Assembly (NCBI GenBank): GCA_036362985.1 | Contig: JAYGXS010000010.1 | Coordinates: 7,150,396 to 7,214,395, forward strand | Source of the DNA: Ligula intestinalis | Lineage: Eukaryota > Platyhelminthes > Cestoda > Diphyllobothriidea > Diphyllobothriidae | Direction: 5' to 3' | DNA: 64,000 nt | In this document: positions 56,301 to 64,000 of the stretch, piece by piece | Layout of the letters: every line of letters begins with the position of its first letter | How positions within the stretch are numbered: position 1 is the first letter of the stretch | Translations under genes and position numbers: made by a program | The notes under the pieces: model-generated | What the model saw: the letters and a program-made list of their open reading frames with translations, nothing else | What the model was told of the DNA's origin: nothing | Database searches by the model: none

Positions 56301-56640
56301 ACCATTATTAAGTTGGTTTGGCAGATTTGCTTTATTTGAGTGGACCCAAGTGTGAAAAACTCTAGACGTTTGGCGGAATTTGAACCCGCGCATCAGAGAA
56401 AGCCTTTGCCGGAGGCTAATTCTCTACTGCTAAGCTACAAATGCCCGCTTCACGCCATGAGTTTAATCACACTTGGATCGATATAACCTGCTCAACTTTT
56501 CGCTCATATGGAACCCACCAATATGGGAGCAAGTTGACTGCCCAAGCAGGATTCCCTAAGCAATCATCTGGAATCCACCAGAATGACTGCTAGGCTGACT
56601 TAATTATTAAGTTGGTTTGGCAGATTTGCTGAATTTGAGT
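56301..56640 (-). mobile_element. tRNA-containing short element inserted within PLE coding sequence
   Basis: It sits between HLIDTNH and VDQVDASEAF, a junction that is uninterrupted at 48.9-49.0 kb. Both ends carry the same about 40-base direct repeat ('ttaagttggtttggcagatttgct...tttgag') some 305 bases apart. The inside has a tRNA-like segment. It resembles a SINE or a terminal-repeat short element, but I do not know the family. Related end sequences occur at 61850-61890 ('gggtcaactcagattaagca', 'actttaccaaacctcttaat'). Confidence 0.65.
56365..56444 (-). ncRNA. tRNA-like gene or tRNA-derived SINE head
   Basis: The minus strand reads GCATTTG (acceptor), TAGCTTAGCAGT (A-box-like), AGCCT CCGGCAA AGGCT (five-pair anticodon stem, seven-base loop, triplet GGC in the anticodon place, but C instead of U at position 33), GCGGG TTCAAAT TCCGC (T arm, five pairs with one G-U), CAAACGT (acceptor, six of seven pairs). 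The cloverleaf is nearly complete. The non-U33 and weak D stem argue against a working tRNA and for a SINE head with internal pol III boxes. Confidence 0.65.
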
Positions 56641-56653
56641 TGACCAAATGGAC

Positions 56654-57369
56654 TATTTTTCGGCATAGTTATTTACTGGCAGGCTCTGTTATAAGCTTGT
56701 GAATGTAAAATATTGTGGTCGTATCTATAATGAGGTATTTCCATAATTATTATCTCTCTGTCGTTTCCGTTTTTTCAATAACGCATATTTGGAACCTATG
56801 ATGTACAAAAAAACATTTCTACCTGACTTACATTGAATAAGGCCTCTTTTAGATTACCATTACGGTAACATATATGGGCACTATGCTTAGTCCCCGTCTA
56901 GGCAATGCAGTTGAACAAAATGCGGCAAAAGCTTTTTTTACTGAATTTTGTGGAAAAGAACTTCACAGGTTACCTAAACATAATTTTTACATATAAAATT
57001 ATTTTCTGTTTCTGGAAATAAATTCAATTCCCTAAATTTGGCTTCACTTTCATCTGAACAATTTTAAATATAATTTTCCAGTTTTTTTCACTTTTTTACT
57101 CATTTCAGATTGCTTCCATGGCATGCTGCATATAAATAAACATTTTGGTTCTGTCATACTTAATAGCATAGGAAATTCTTTATGTAAGAATACTGACAAT
57201 TTTGCCAAAACTGATACACAGAACTGCAAAAAAACTTAATTTTAATCGGGATTTTCCTAATAAAAAGGTTTTCCCAGAATTAAATCCACCCAGTGGATCA
57301 AAATAACATGACCAAACATATGTTTAACCACCAAGTTAAATTTCATCATGACTTTTGCATGCAGCACTC
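56654..57369. other. Spacer
   Basis: AT-rich, nothing recognised. Confidence 0.4.
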
Positions 57370-58403
57370 GCTATACTCTATGGTAAGGAAGCAAATGAAG
57401 AATAAGAATACCACGCAATCAGCGATACCTTAAGAGAAATAAAAGAATAAGAATGAGGAAAATGAAAATTATATTGGCCTATGTGTTGGCATGCGATTAC
57501 TTTTAATTCCCATGACTTAACAGGTTTCTCTCCTATCAAGTGCTGCACTTGTAATCTGAAATGCACCAGCAATTCACAAATGCGTGGGAACAAATTACCG
57601 GGAATGAAGCCGAACTCTTATCATCTCTAACAACCTCTGTTGAAGGAAAATTTATTTGGCCACCTGGCAGAGACATCAAGCCAAGGTGTAATCGCCTCTG
57701 AATTAGCCTTACCGATGTTTTTATCGGCCCCTATAACTGGTTTACGTTTTGTTGCCGCTATTTTCTCAGTCTCCAGATAGCAATGGAAAGTGCAAATTAA
57801 TAAAGCCATGATCCAGGCGAGTGAACATATCCTTCTTTTTTACACCTGGGGTGTGAACATTCGCCTCACTTCAAATATATTTCCTAGCAAGAATACAACA
57901 TATTGTGCATTCTTTTACTCATTAGGTAGTGAATAACGAGCTGTTTAAATTATTTGCTTGAAGAACCAGCATCTTTATATTGTAAAAAATGTCTCAGGAT
58001 GCCCATCCGTGCGATTCAGATTTTCCTGAGTTCCTTCTCTCTCCGAATTTTTCTAGCACTTTGCAGTAAACAGCGAACTAGATTTCGCCTCTGCTGGAGG
58101 TGTGCGAGACTGTTTAAGGTTGTCATACTGTCCAGACCAGGTTTTATTTCTACAAAAGCTCCTTTGGACGCTAACATCAGCTCTGCGATTGGGGAGGATG
58201 TCAACATAAACTTCATGGGTGGATATACCTAGTTGACAGCTTTCCAGAGTTTCGTCTACAGTGGTGTCAGTTTTAGTGATGGCAAGGGTATAATTGCCGT
58301 AGCGACCATAGTGTTTTGCCTCGTGGATTTGATGGTTTAATTGAACTTTCTCCAGCTGACCGATGAGTATGTCAGCTAGGCTAGGTCCAAGAGGCGAGCC
58401 CAT
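57370..58403 (-). repeat. Chimeric repeat, second copy: PLE RT plus repeat W
   Basis: The minus strand at 58403-57960 reads MGSPLGPSLADILIGQLEKV, KHYGRYGNYTLAITKTDT (YVDD decayed to YGNY), NKTWSGQYDN, and after a frameshift RRNLVRCLLQSARKIRREKE. It passes through 'attcttgctagga' and 'gaggcgaatgttcacacc' into repeat W (57370-57860: 'tggccacctggcag', 'cgtgggaacaaattaccggg', 'catgacttaacaggtttctctcc'). It is the inverted counterpart of 34020-34990, but extends further into the RT. Confidence 0.75.
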
Positions 58404-59009
58404 AGCAATGCTTTCTATTTTTCTCTATGAATGGCTGCAGAAAGGAACCGCCCATTTAATGTGCATCTTATTAACAGTTCGTTAAGTTTATTTGTCTGTA
58501 TTCCTATTTCCAGTCGATTTATCAAGAGAATCATGACCAATATGTGTGTAAACATGAACGTAACTGCCCGAACGTTGAATTCTTACCCCCTTCTTAGATA
58601 AATGTAATGACCGGATTAGAAAATACATGCAAATTTTGTGCTCAAGAAGATTGGGGAAGGAGAACGAGGAGAAAAAAATAAAATTTGGAAACTGTAGCTG
58701 AGGATCAAAACCAGACGGAGGTGATGAAGCAAAAGAAGAGCGAACGGGTGGAGTACGGGAAGGATTGATGGCAAACTGAAGGAGTATATTTGTAAAAACA
58801 AAGAAAAAACAACTTTGTTTAACCGTAATTAATGGAGAATGTGGAAACTTTTCATGAAATAAAGCGAAGAAAAGTAAGGTATAGTGTGCGCGATAGAAAG
58901 AAAATGGAGGTAGATTGAGGTTATAATTAGATAAAATGACTTAAACTGAACTTATAAATATAGTTATAAATCAAAGGAAGAACACAGAAATTGGAACAAA
59001 GCAATACTC
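58404..59009. other. Purine-rich spacer
   Basis: No gene. AG-rich runs at 58640-58780. Confidence 0.4.
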
Positions 59010-59310
59010 TCACGCTACCGACGATGGCATAAGAGGAAGCAGGAGAGGAATAAGAAGGAGAAGGAGGATGAAAATGATGTGTGTCTGTGAACTGACATGC
59101 GATAACGCTTCAGTCCCATGACTTACAGGTTTTTCTCCCATCGGGCACTGCACCTGTAAACTGCAATGCACCAGCGATTCGCAAAGGCATGGGAACAAAT
59201 AACCGGGAAAAAAAACCAAGCCCTTATCCGTGAAAGGAAAAATGTTGTTGGCCACCTGGCAGGTACAGCAAGTCAAGTTGGAGCGGGTACCTGTTTAGCC
59301 CTTTTGCATG
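59010..59310. repeat. Repeat W, solitary copy
   Basis: 'cccatgacttacaggtttttctcccatc', 'gcaccagcgattcgcaaaggcatgggaacaaataaccggg', 'ttggccacctggcaggta' match 57480-57690 and, inverted, 34640-34850. No RT part is attached. Confidence 0.7.
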
Positions 59311-59404
59311 TGCTTTTCTTTTGTTTGCCTTGCCCTGCTTTTGTGCCATTTGGTTTCTGCGCCGAAGAGAAGTTAGCATAAATACTAACTGAAAATTCAG
59401 CTAT

Positions 59405-59575
59405 GATACCCATGTAAGCATTCAGGAAGTCAAGTTAGGCGAACGAATGTTTTCGATTAATTCATCATCAGGAAAATACAATAATATAAGGGAGGGTAGT
59501 GTTAACGAAAGTTTAAGCAACAAATCAGGAGTAATTAGGAGGAACGATTAAGAGGGAGCATACGGACCAGGTTCT
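59405..59575 (-). repeat. Left inverted arm of PLE P7 with hammerhead-like motif
   Basis: It is the inverted copy of 60775-60935 ('gtcaagttagg...gattaat...tcatcagg.aaatacaataatataagggagggta' and 'taattaggagga'). The reverse complement at 59438-59472 reads CTGATGA, TGAATTAATC, GAAAAC, ATTC, GTTC, GCC. Helix III (AAC/GTT, ATTC loop), a UUC triplet and GCC are kept, but the 5' strand of helix I is TTTTC instead of GGC. Confidence 0.75.
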
Positions 59576-59599
59576 AGTCTTAGTTGGGAACCAGAGAGG

Positions 59600-60768
59600 G
59601 TGTAGCGTTGGGACCGCCGCTTGGACCTCTATTAGCTGATGCCTTCATGGGCAAACTTGAAAACAACGAATTTCCCCTATTATAAAGGACCTCCCTTCTT
59701 ATTCTCGATGTATGGATGGGTTGTTTGCAATAGCAGATAGAAACCTTGAGTTCGACACTTTCTTAAATTAAGTGTTACAGGTGCACTCAGTGTTAACCTT
59801 CACTTTGGAAAAAGAAGACAGGCAGTGCCTCTCCTTTCTGGACGTAATTCTTAGAAAAAGGCTTGATGGAACAATAAGTAGAAGTGCATTTCGTAATGCC
59901 TGTCCGCTGCTTTACGACCGGAGGACGATCACGCACTCATTAAAAACACCCTACACGAAAGTGGCTTTCCCGAGAAGTTCATCAATAAATGTATGGAGGT
60001 ACGTCCGCCAAAATTGAAAGCGGCGATGGCGCAGACGAAAACCTTTTTCTTACATTGCCTTTTCAAGAGAATCCAGCAAGCGAACTTCTACAGCTTTGCA
60101 AAAATTGCGCGTACGTATCCAGCATCTAAGTTAAGATTACTTCTTTCAAGCACTTCATTATTTGCCTTCAAGGCAAGGACAGACTCCCGTGCCAGACCTC
60201 ATCAATGTGAACCTACAACGTCCCATGCTTCTGTGGGGCAGATAAGATTGGCAGAACAACTAGGTAGCTATTTAAGCGCATGCAAGAAGGCCATCCTGCT
60301 TCGCTAAACAGAGGAGAGATAAAGTCAATATCAAGCGCAATTTCGGCTCACTTGGTTGACAGTGGTCCTCGCGCAGACGTTAACCAAAAATTTATAGCCA
60401 TGTATTAAGTTCCGGTGAAAGATTCCAAGTTGCTGCGTCAGCGGATACTGGCGACGGCAGAGGCAGTCACCATGCGCCTCACTCACGCAATCTTAGGTGC
60501 GCAGAAGGCGTTTGTAGCGGCACTACGGCTCCCGAGGCCGAAGGCCAAATCAAAATCCGTCCACACTTCTCGGATCATGCCGCGAAACAGTGACGAGGCT
60601 GCGATAGCAAGCATCTCCAGGCCACCCATGCCGTCACGAGACAATGTAAACTTGCGTCCTCACGCCTGCCAAAAAAACGCAAGACAAGGACGACGGGAGG
60701 ACATGAACTATTTGTCGGACCCCTTTATCTCCTCTACTACCGCTTTCCCATCTCTGCTCCCCAATTGA
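59600..60768 (+). pseudogene. PLE family 1-related copy P7 (RT, nuclease, tail)
   Basis: The + strand shows GPPLGPLLADAFMGKLENNE (59611-59670), then VLTFTLEKEDRQCLSFLDVI, LRKRLDGTISRSAF (59780-59900), RIQQANFYSFAKIARTYPAS, KLRLLLSSTSLFAFKARTDS (60070-60190), a nuclease remnant PTTSHASVGQIRLAEQLGSY (the YIGRTTR core is degraded to IRLAEQL), and the tail LLRQRILATAEAVTMRLTHA, ILGAQKAFVAALRLPRP (60430-60550). The YxDD region is not readable. Frameshifts lie at about 59700, 59900 and 60000. It is the only sizeable PLE copy on the + strand. Confidence 0.82.
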
Positions 60769-60774
60769 GACTAG

Positions 60775-60935
60775 AATCTGTCTCCGTTGATCCGTTTGCA
60801 CCTCTTCCCCCCTCTTCCCTTTAGTTACTACTGATTGGTTGCTTAAAATTTCGTTAACTCTACCCTCCCTTACATTATTGTATTTGCCTGATGATTGATT
60901 AATCGAAGATTAATCACCTTACTTGACTTACTGAA
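60775..60935 (+). repeat. 3' end of PLE P7 with worn hammerhead-like motif
   Basis: It is the sense counterpart of the left arm. At 60885-60906 the + strand reads GC, CTGATGA, TTGATTAATC, GAAG; the GAAA block has lost its last A and helix III is scrambled. Confidence 0.7.
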
Positions 60936-61224
60936 GGTTATTCATGTAAGTAAGAGGCAATGTTTTGTGAACAAGTATTTCTAAATTCGCCCTAAGAATA
61001 TATTCCGAAAGACAGTAGTTTGCCGAATTCGTATGTTTTTTTTTGAAATAATTTAAGGTGGAGAATGCCGTTCTACTTTTGAATTTTACAGATAAAATTC
61101 TCGGGTTTGTGTGCGGTGAACCATAAAAGAGCATTAGTTTGAATGGAAAATGTTCAATAAATCTCTTCAGAAAATGGTAAAAATGAGGGCGTATTCATTT
61201 TTAACAATTTCAGACAAAAGCAGT

Positions 61225-61715
61225 TTAAGTAGTAGACCTCATTTACACCTAGTGTCTGCATTTGTCCTATGGAAACGGTGGTTAAAAGGGTTTTGTGGTT
61301 GGGGAATTAGGCATTGGAATATGATTAACTAACTGTTATATGCAATTGTATTGTATTGGATTAAGAATGGTTGTTGATTTATGTCGGTAGGTTTTCTGAG
61401 TCTGAGTCGTTTAACGCATTGCTGAAAAACCTGATTTTCTCGAAATTCCAAAAAATATAAATGGTGGTTAGGAGGTTGTCTACTTCAGCTTACTTGAGGT
61501 GCAACTTACCGTTCTGGAGTGAGATAAGTGTCATCCGCGATGCTAAGTGCAGTGCACACCTTAATTTTATATGCGGAACAACTTAAAGCCAGCGGCCGCG
61601 ATAAATAAATTCAACTACGTTTTTTGCACTTACCACTTCTACACATTTCCTTTACTGCCTATTCTATTTCTCCACCCCCAACACCCCTAGGACCACCATT
61701 TCCATTGGAAATATT
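61225..61715. repeat. Foldback family Z, copy 2
   Basis: 61225-61310 ('aagtagtagacctcatttac', 'gtctgcatttgtcctatgga', 'aacggtggttaaaagggttt') matches 42490-42610. Its inverted counterpart is near 61650-61715 ('cctattctatttctccaccc...ccaccatttccattgga'). 61465-61530 is the reverse complement of 42680-42765. Confidence 0.65.
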
Positions 61716-63422
61716 GCGGGGACAAAAATAGAAAACGGTAGATAAAATTATTATAGTAAGCTAGATTATACAATGCACAAAGGAAACTGTAACAAAAAGC
61801 CATTTTAATTGACCCATTTGGTCGAACGCCTCGAGGTTTTTCACAATGGGTCAACTCAGATTAAGCAACTTTACCAAACCTCTTAATAAAAAGCAATTTG
61901 TTGAAATTCAGACTTGAATCGAATCCGAGAGGTCAAAAGATCGAACGCAAAAAGAATCAGACGCTCGTCATCTTCTTCGAATGTTCATCGGATCCGAAAA
62001 ATCTCATCCCATCTGTCAATTGGACATCAGGCACCTCACTTTCTGAAAAATAGCTTACGAACAGCAGTAGTAAAGTACCATGTAGAAGACTGTTACCAGT
62101 ACAATACAATGTAGATATAATGGAAGATAAAAACTTTACTGGCCAAGGATCGAAAATATATTTTTGTTTCTGTAGATTTCTGTGTATCTTCGTGGGGAGT
62201 GCAATGGAAGATATGCGGCCTATAAAAATAGCCGCATGTTACTAAACATTTCCGTTGGGTTGCAATGTAATATCTGGATGGAACATGTTTAATGTTTGTG
62301 GTGATTAACACGACCGAAACTATTATGAAATAAGTAGGAAGTGATACTAATTAAAGGAAAGACTACTCAATAACATTGAAAAGAAGGTTTGGGTTTAATA
62401 CCTGGACGACAGCACTATGAAAAAAACGCTCATTGGTTGTTGTCTCGCTATTCATAAATGGGCATCTGCTAATCTGTTACTGGGTGAAATTTTGCATATT
62501 TTGCACGTATTCTGCAGTAAATTTGTGAAGAACTGCAATCGTGTTCTAGTTTCTTCCCTTAGTACTAGAGAGTTGGATAACCTTGGCAAGCGTGACTGGA
62601 AGGAATGAGAACAAGGACTACTGTTGGCTGTTGCCACTTAGACCCTGAATGTTGATGAAGTTCGACCTACTCAAATAAAGCAAGTAGGCAAGTACTTTTA
62701 GCCTTCTTCTCCATTTCCTTGAAGGGCCATCTGACTTACTCATTTCTAGTCATTTTTTGGGGATCCACAGATATAGACGTCACTGTTTTTCTGTGTGCTC
62801 CATGGGTTTCTCCTCTAATCTGTTGCCTGTTGTAAGCTATTTATCATTGTCCCGGATTTGACTGAGATGCCCTTTTGGCTTAACAGCCCAAGGAAATTCA
62901 CAGAGTTCTAATTCTTGTTGGGGTGGCCTACACACCAGGTAGTGCTGCAATGACTTTTAAATCGGATATTGCGGTGGTCTGATCAATCAAAAGGGAGACT
63001 GTTAAAGTCGCGAACAGCATATTTTCGCCTTTGTCCAAGATTCCGAGACAGGCAAGTAAGACACGTTAAACCGACATGGTAAACGAAAAAATTTTCAATG
63101 TACAACAAATAAAGCGACTTGCCACACACTTCCGGTTTGGGGCCGATACTCCCTAAAAAAACATCAACCAAAAACGATGGATGATATTTCCAATCAGTGG
63201 CGATAAGTGACGCATTTTTATCGAGCTTTGTGAGAAGATGAAGCTTCCTCCACTTTTGCGACCGATGTTCTGAAAGAGTCTCTAGATGTTTATGCTTTAT
63301 ATCCCACCTCACTTCTTAAGCCGAGATAAACATTACTTTTTAAAGTAATTGTGCAAATAAACGAGGTTTGGCAATAAGGAGCCTATCAGTAAAATTTCTG
63401 AAAACTGAACTTTATTATATCG
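61716..63422. other. Intergenic, no gene recognised
   Basis: At 61850-61890 there is a short match to the ends of the element inserted at 56301-56640. The open frame 62983-63312 (minus) shows no domain. Confidence 0.4.
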
Positions 63423-63809
63423 ATGGTCGATGGTCTCAGGGAATTATCATATCAGGAGAGATTGATCAAGCTTCACCCATTTTCCTTGTCTTTCGGGCAC
63501 CTACAGGGCAGCCTGCTCCGGACATTCCGCATAATCCGGGCACATGGGTCCTCCCTGAGATTGCAAGATTTCTCCGAGTTAGCCAACACAACTTACGTGC
63601 CCGGTCATCCTTACAAGGTCACAAACGAACGCGTATGATTGGACTTCAGAAGGTTTCTCTTCAGGCAACGAGAGATACAACCTTGGAATTCGCTACCAAG
63701 CGAGACGGTTTCCGCCGATACCATTACTGATTTAGAAAAAAAATTGGATTGTATTTTATTTGACAAGATGCGACTATCACAGCATGATTTCTTATTGCCA
63801 GCACTGTAA
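63423..63809 (+). pseudogene. LINE reverse transcriptase C-terminal fragment
   Basis: The frame reads YQERLIKLHPFSLSFGHLQG, SLLRTFRIIRAHG, DFSELANTTYVPGHPYKVTN, ERV, stop (TGA), LDFRRFLFRQREIQPWNSLP, SETVSADTITDLEKKLD, and ends at TAA 63807. ERL..L...SL.F.xLxGxLLxTFxII and the R..IQPWNSLP motif are the standard C-terminal end of CR1/RTE-like non-LTR retrotransposon proteins. A single in-frame TGA, where an Arg codon (CGA) would fit, interrupts 129 codons. The palm region lies upstream but is not recognisable, so the copy is 5' truncated. Confidence 0.85.
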
Positions 63810-64000
63810 ACCATGGACTTTATGATTGACGTAAACGACGAATGGCTCCAGTCACGTCCCAGAGGGTAAATCTTGTGGTTTCGAGGATGGCACTCGTCCA
63901 AGTCCCCAAGTACCCCAAGTGTCGAAGCAACTCATGAAATTACAGATCGACAAGTTCTAATGTATGAAAAGGTTTGAATATACATAACACCTTATAGGAA
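63810..64000. other. Window end
   Basis: Nothing recognised after the LINE stop codon. Confidence 0.4.

Larger units (their letters stand above)
56123..56653. repeat. Right inverted arm of PLE P6
   Basis: On the + strand this holds the nuclease end (CICLFTCSRGAGYIGRPTRS, LEKRMREHIPACLSRGEN, SSSIVAHLIDTNHY, stop, 56145-56303), then the inserted element, then the first bases of the tail. It lies 5' of the RT and points the opposite way, so the element begins with an inverted copy of part of its own 3' half. Inverted partial copies at the 5' side are known for Penelope elements. Confidence 0.9.

Noticed and set aside
63368..63730. Open frame of 120 codons overlapping the LINE fragment
   Set aside because: It is another reading frame of the LINE; the frame with QPWNSLP at 63423-63809 explains the sequence.
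1..64000. CRISPR array or bacterial operon
   Set aside because: No regularly spaced short repeats and no compact gene runs; the window is plainly eukaryotic.

Overview
The window is AT-rich, repeat-dense eukaryotic nuclear DNA, most likely from a parasitic flatworm (tapeworm or fluke; I cannot fix the species). The reasons are one split gene with canonical GT-AG introns of 1.5 to 5 kb, many decayed Penelope-like retroelements (PLEs) with GIY-YIG endonuclease ends of the flatworm type, and a CCCTAA-type telomere-like tract. No bacterial features, rRNA genes, CRISPR array or operons were seen.

The only host gene I recognise is the 3' part of a cGMP-dependent protein kinase (PKG). Five exons on the + strand (4442-4583, 9585-9748, 14485-14607, 16139-16268, 18401-18496) join in phase and encode the kinase core from just before the catalytic loop to the C-terminus (GWDKDF, stop), with AATAAA at 18752. 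The exons for the cGMP-binding domains and the N-lobe must lie upstream of the window or were not recognised.

The rest is mobile DNA. PLE family 1 (reverse transcriptase, GIY-YIG nuclease and an 'ATAEAVAIRL..LCCQK' tail) occurs at 5.5, 7.1-8.5, 25.5-26.2, 28.9-30.1, 48.7-49.6 and 53.7-56.7 kb on the minus strand and at 59.6-60.8 kb on the plus strand. RT-only pieces lie at 34.0 kb (+) and 58.1-58.4 kb (-). PLE family 2 (another GIY-YIG end, 'RxHEHxLAVxRxD' type) occurs at 2.7, 3.3, 13.7, 17.4, 20.8, 24.5, 27.0, 28.3 and 51.4 kb, all minus. There are also two LINE RT C-terminal fragments (20.8-21.8 kb minus, 63.4 kb plus), a 394-bp mariner-type deletion derivative (39.6 kb), two palindromic (foldback) repeat families, two tRNA-like segments and several dispersed or tandem repeats.

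The most interesting signal is that the 3' ends of both PLE families carry hammerhead-ribozyme-like motifs (CTGANGA ... GAAA ... NUH). In family 1 the best copy (53701-53736) folds with matched helices I and III. In family 2 nine related copies share a CTGATGA / GAAAC-GTCAGGC core with a helix III that has no loop and could only close between two molecules. The most complete PLE (53.7-56.7 kb) also carries a tRNA-like element inserted within its coding region, and an inverted copy of its own 3' part, including that insertion, at its 5' side.
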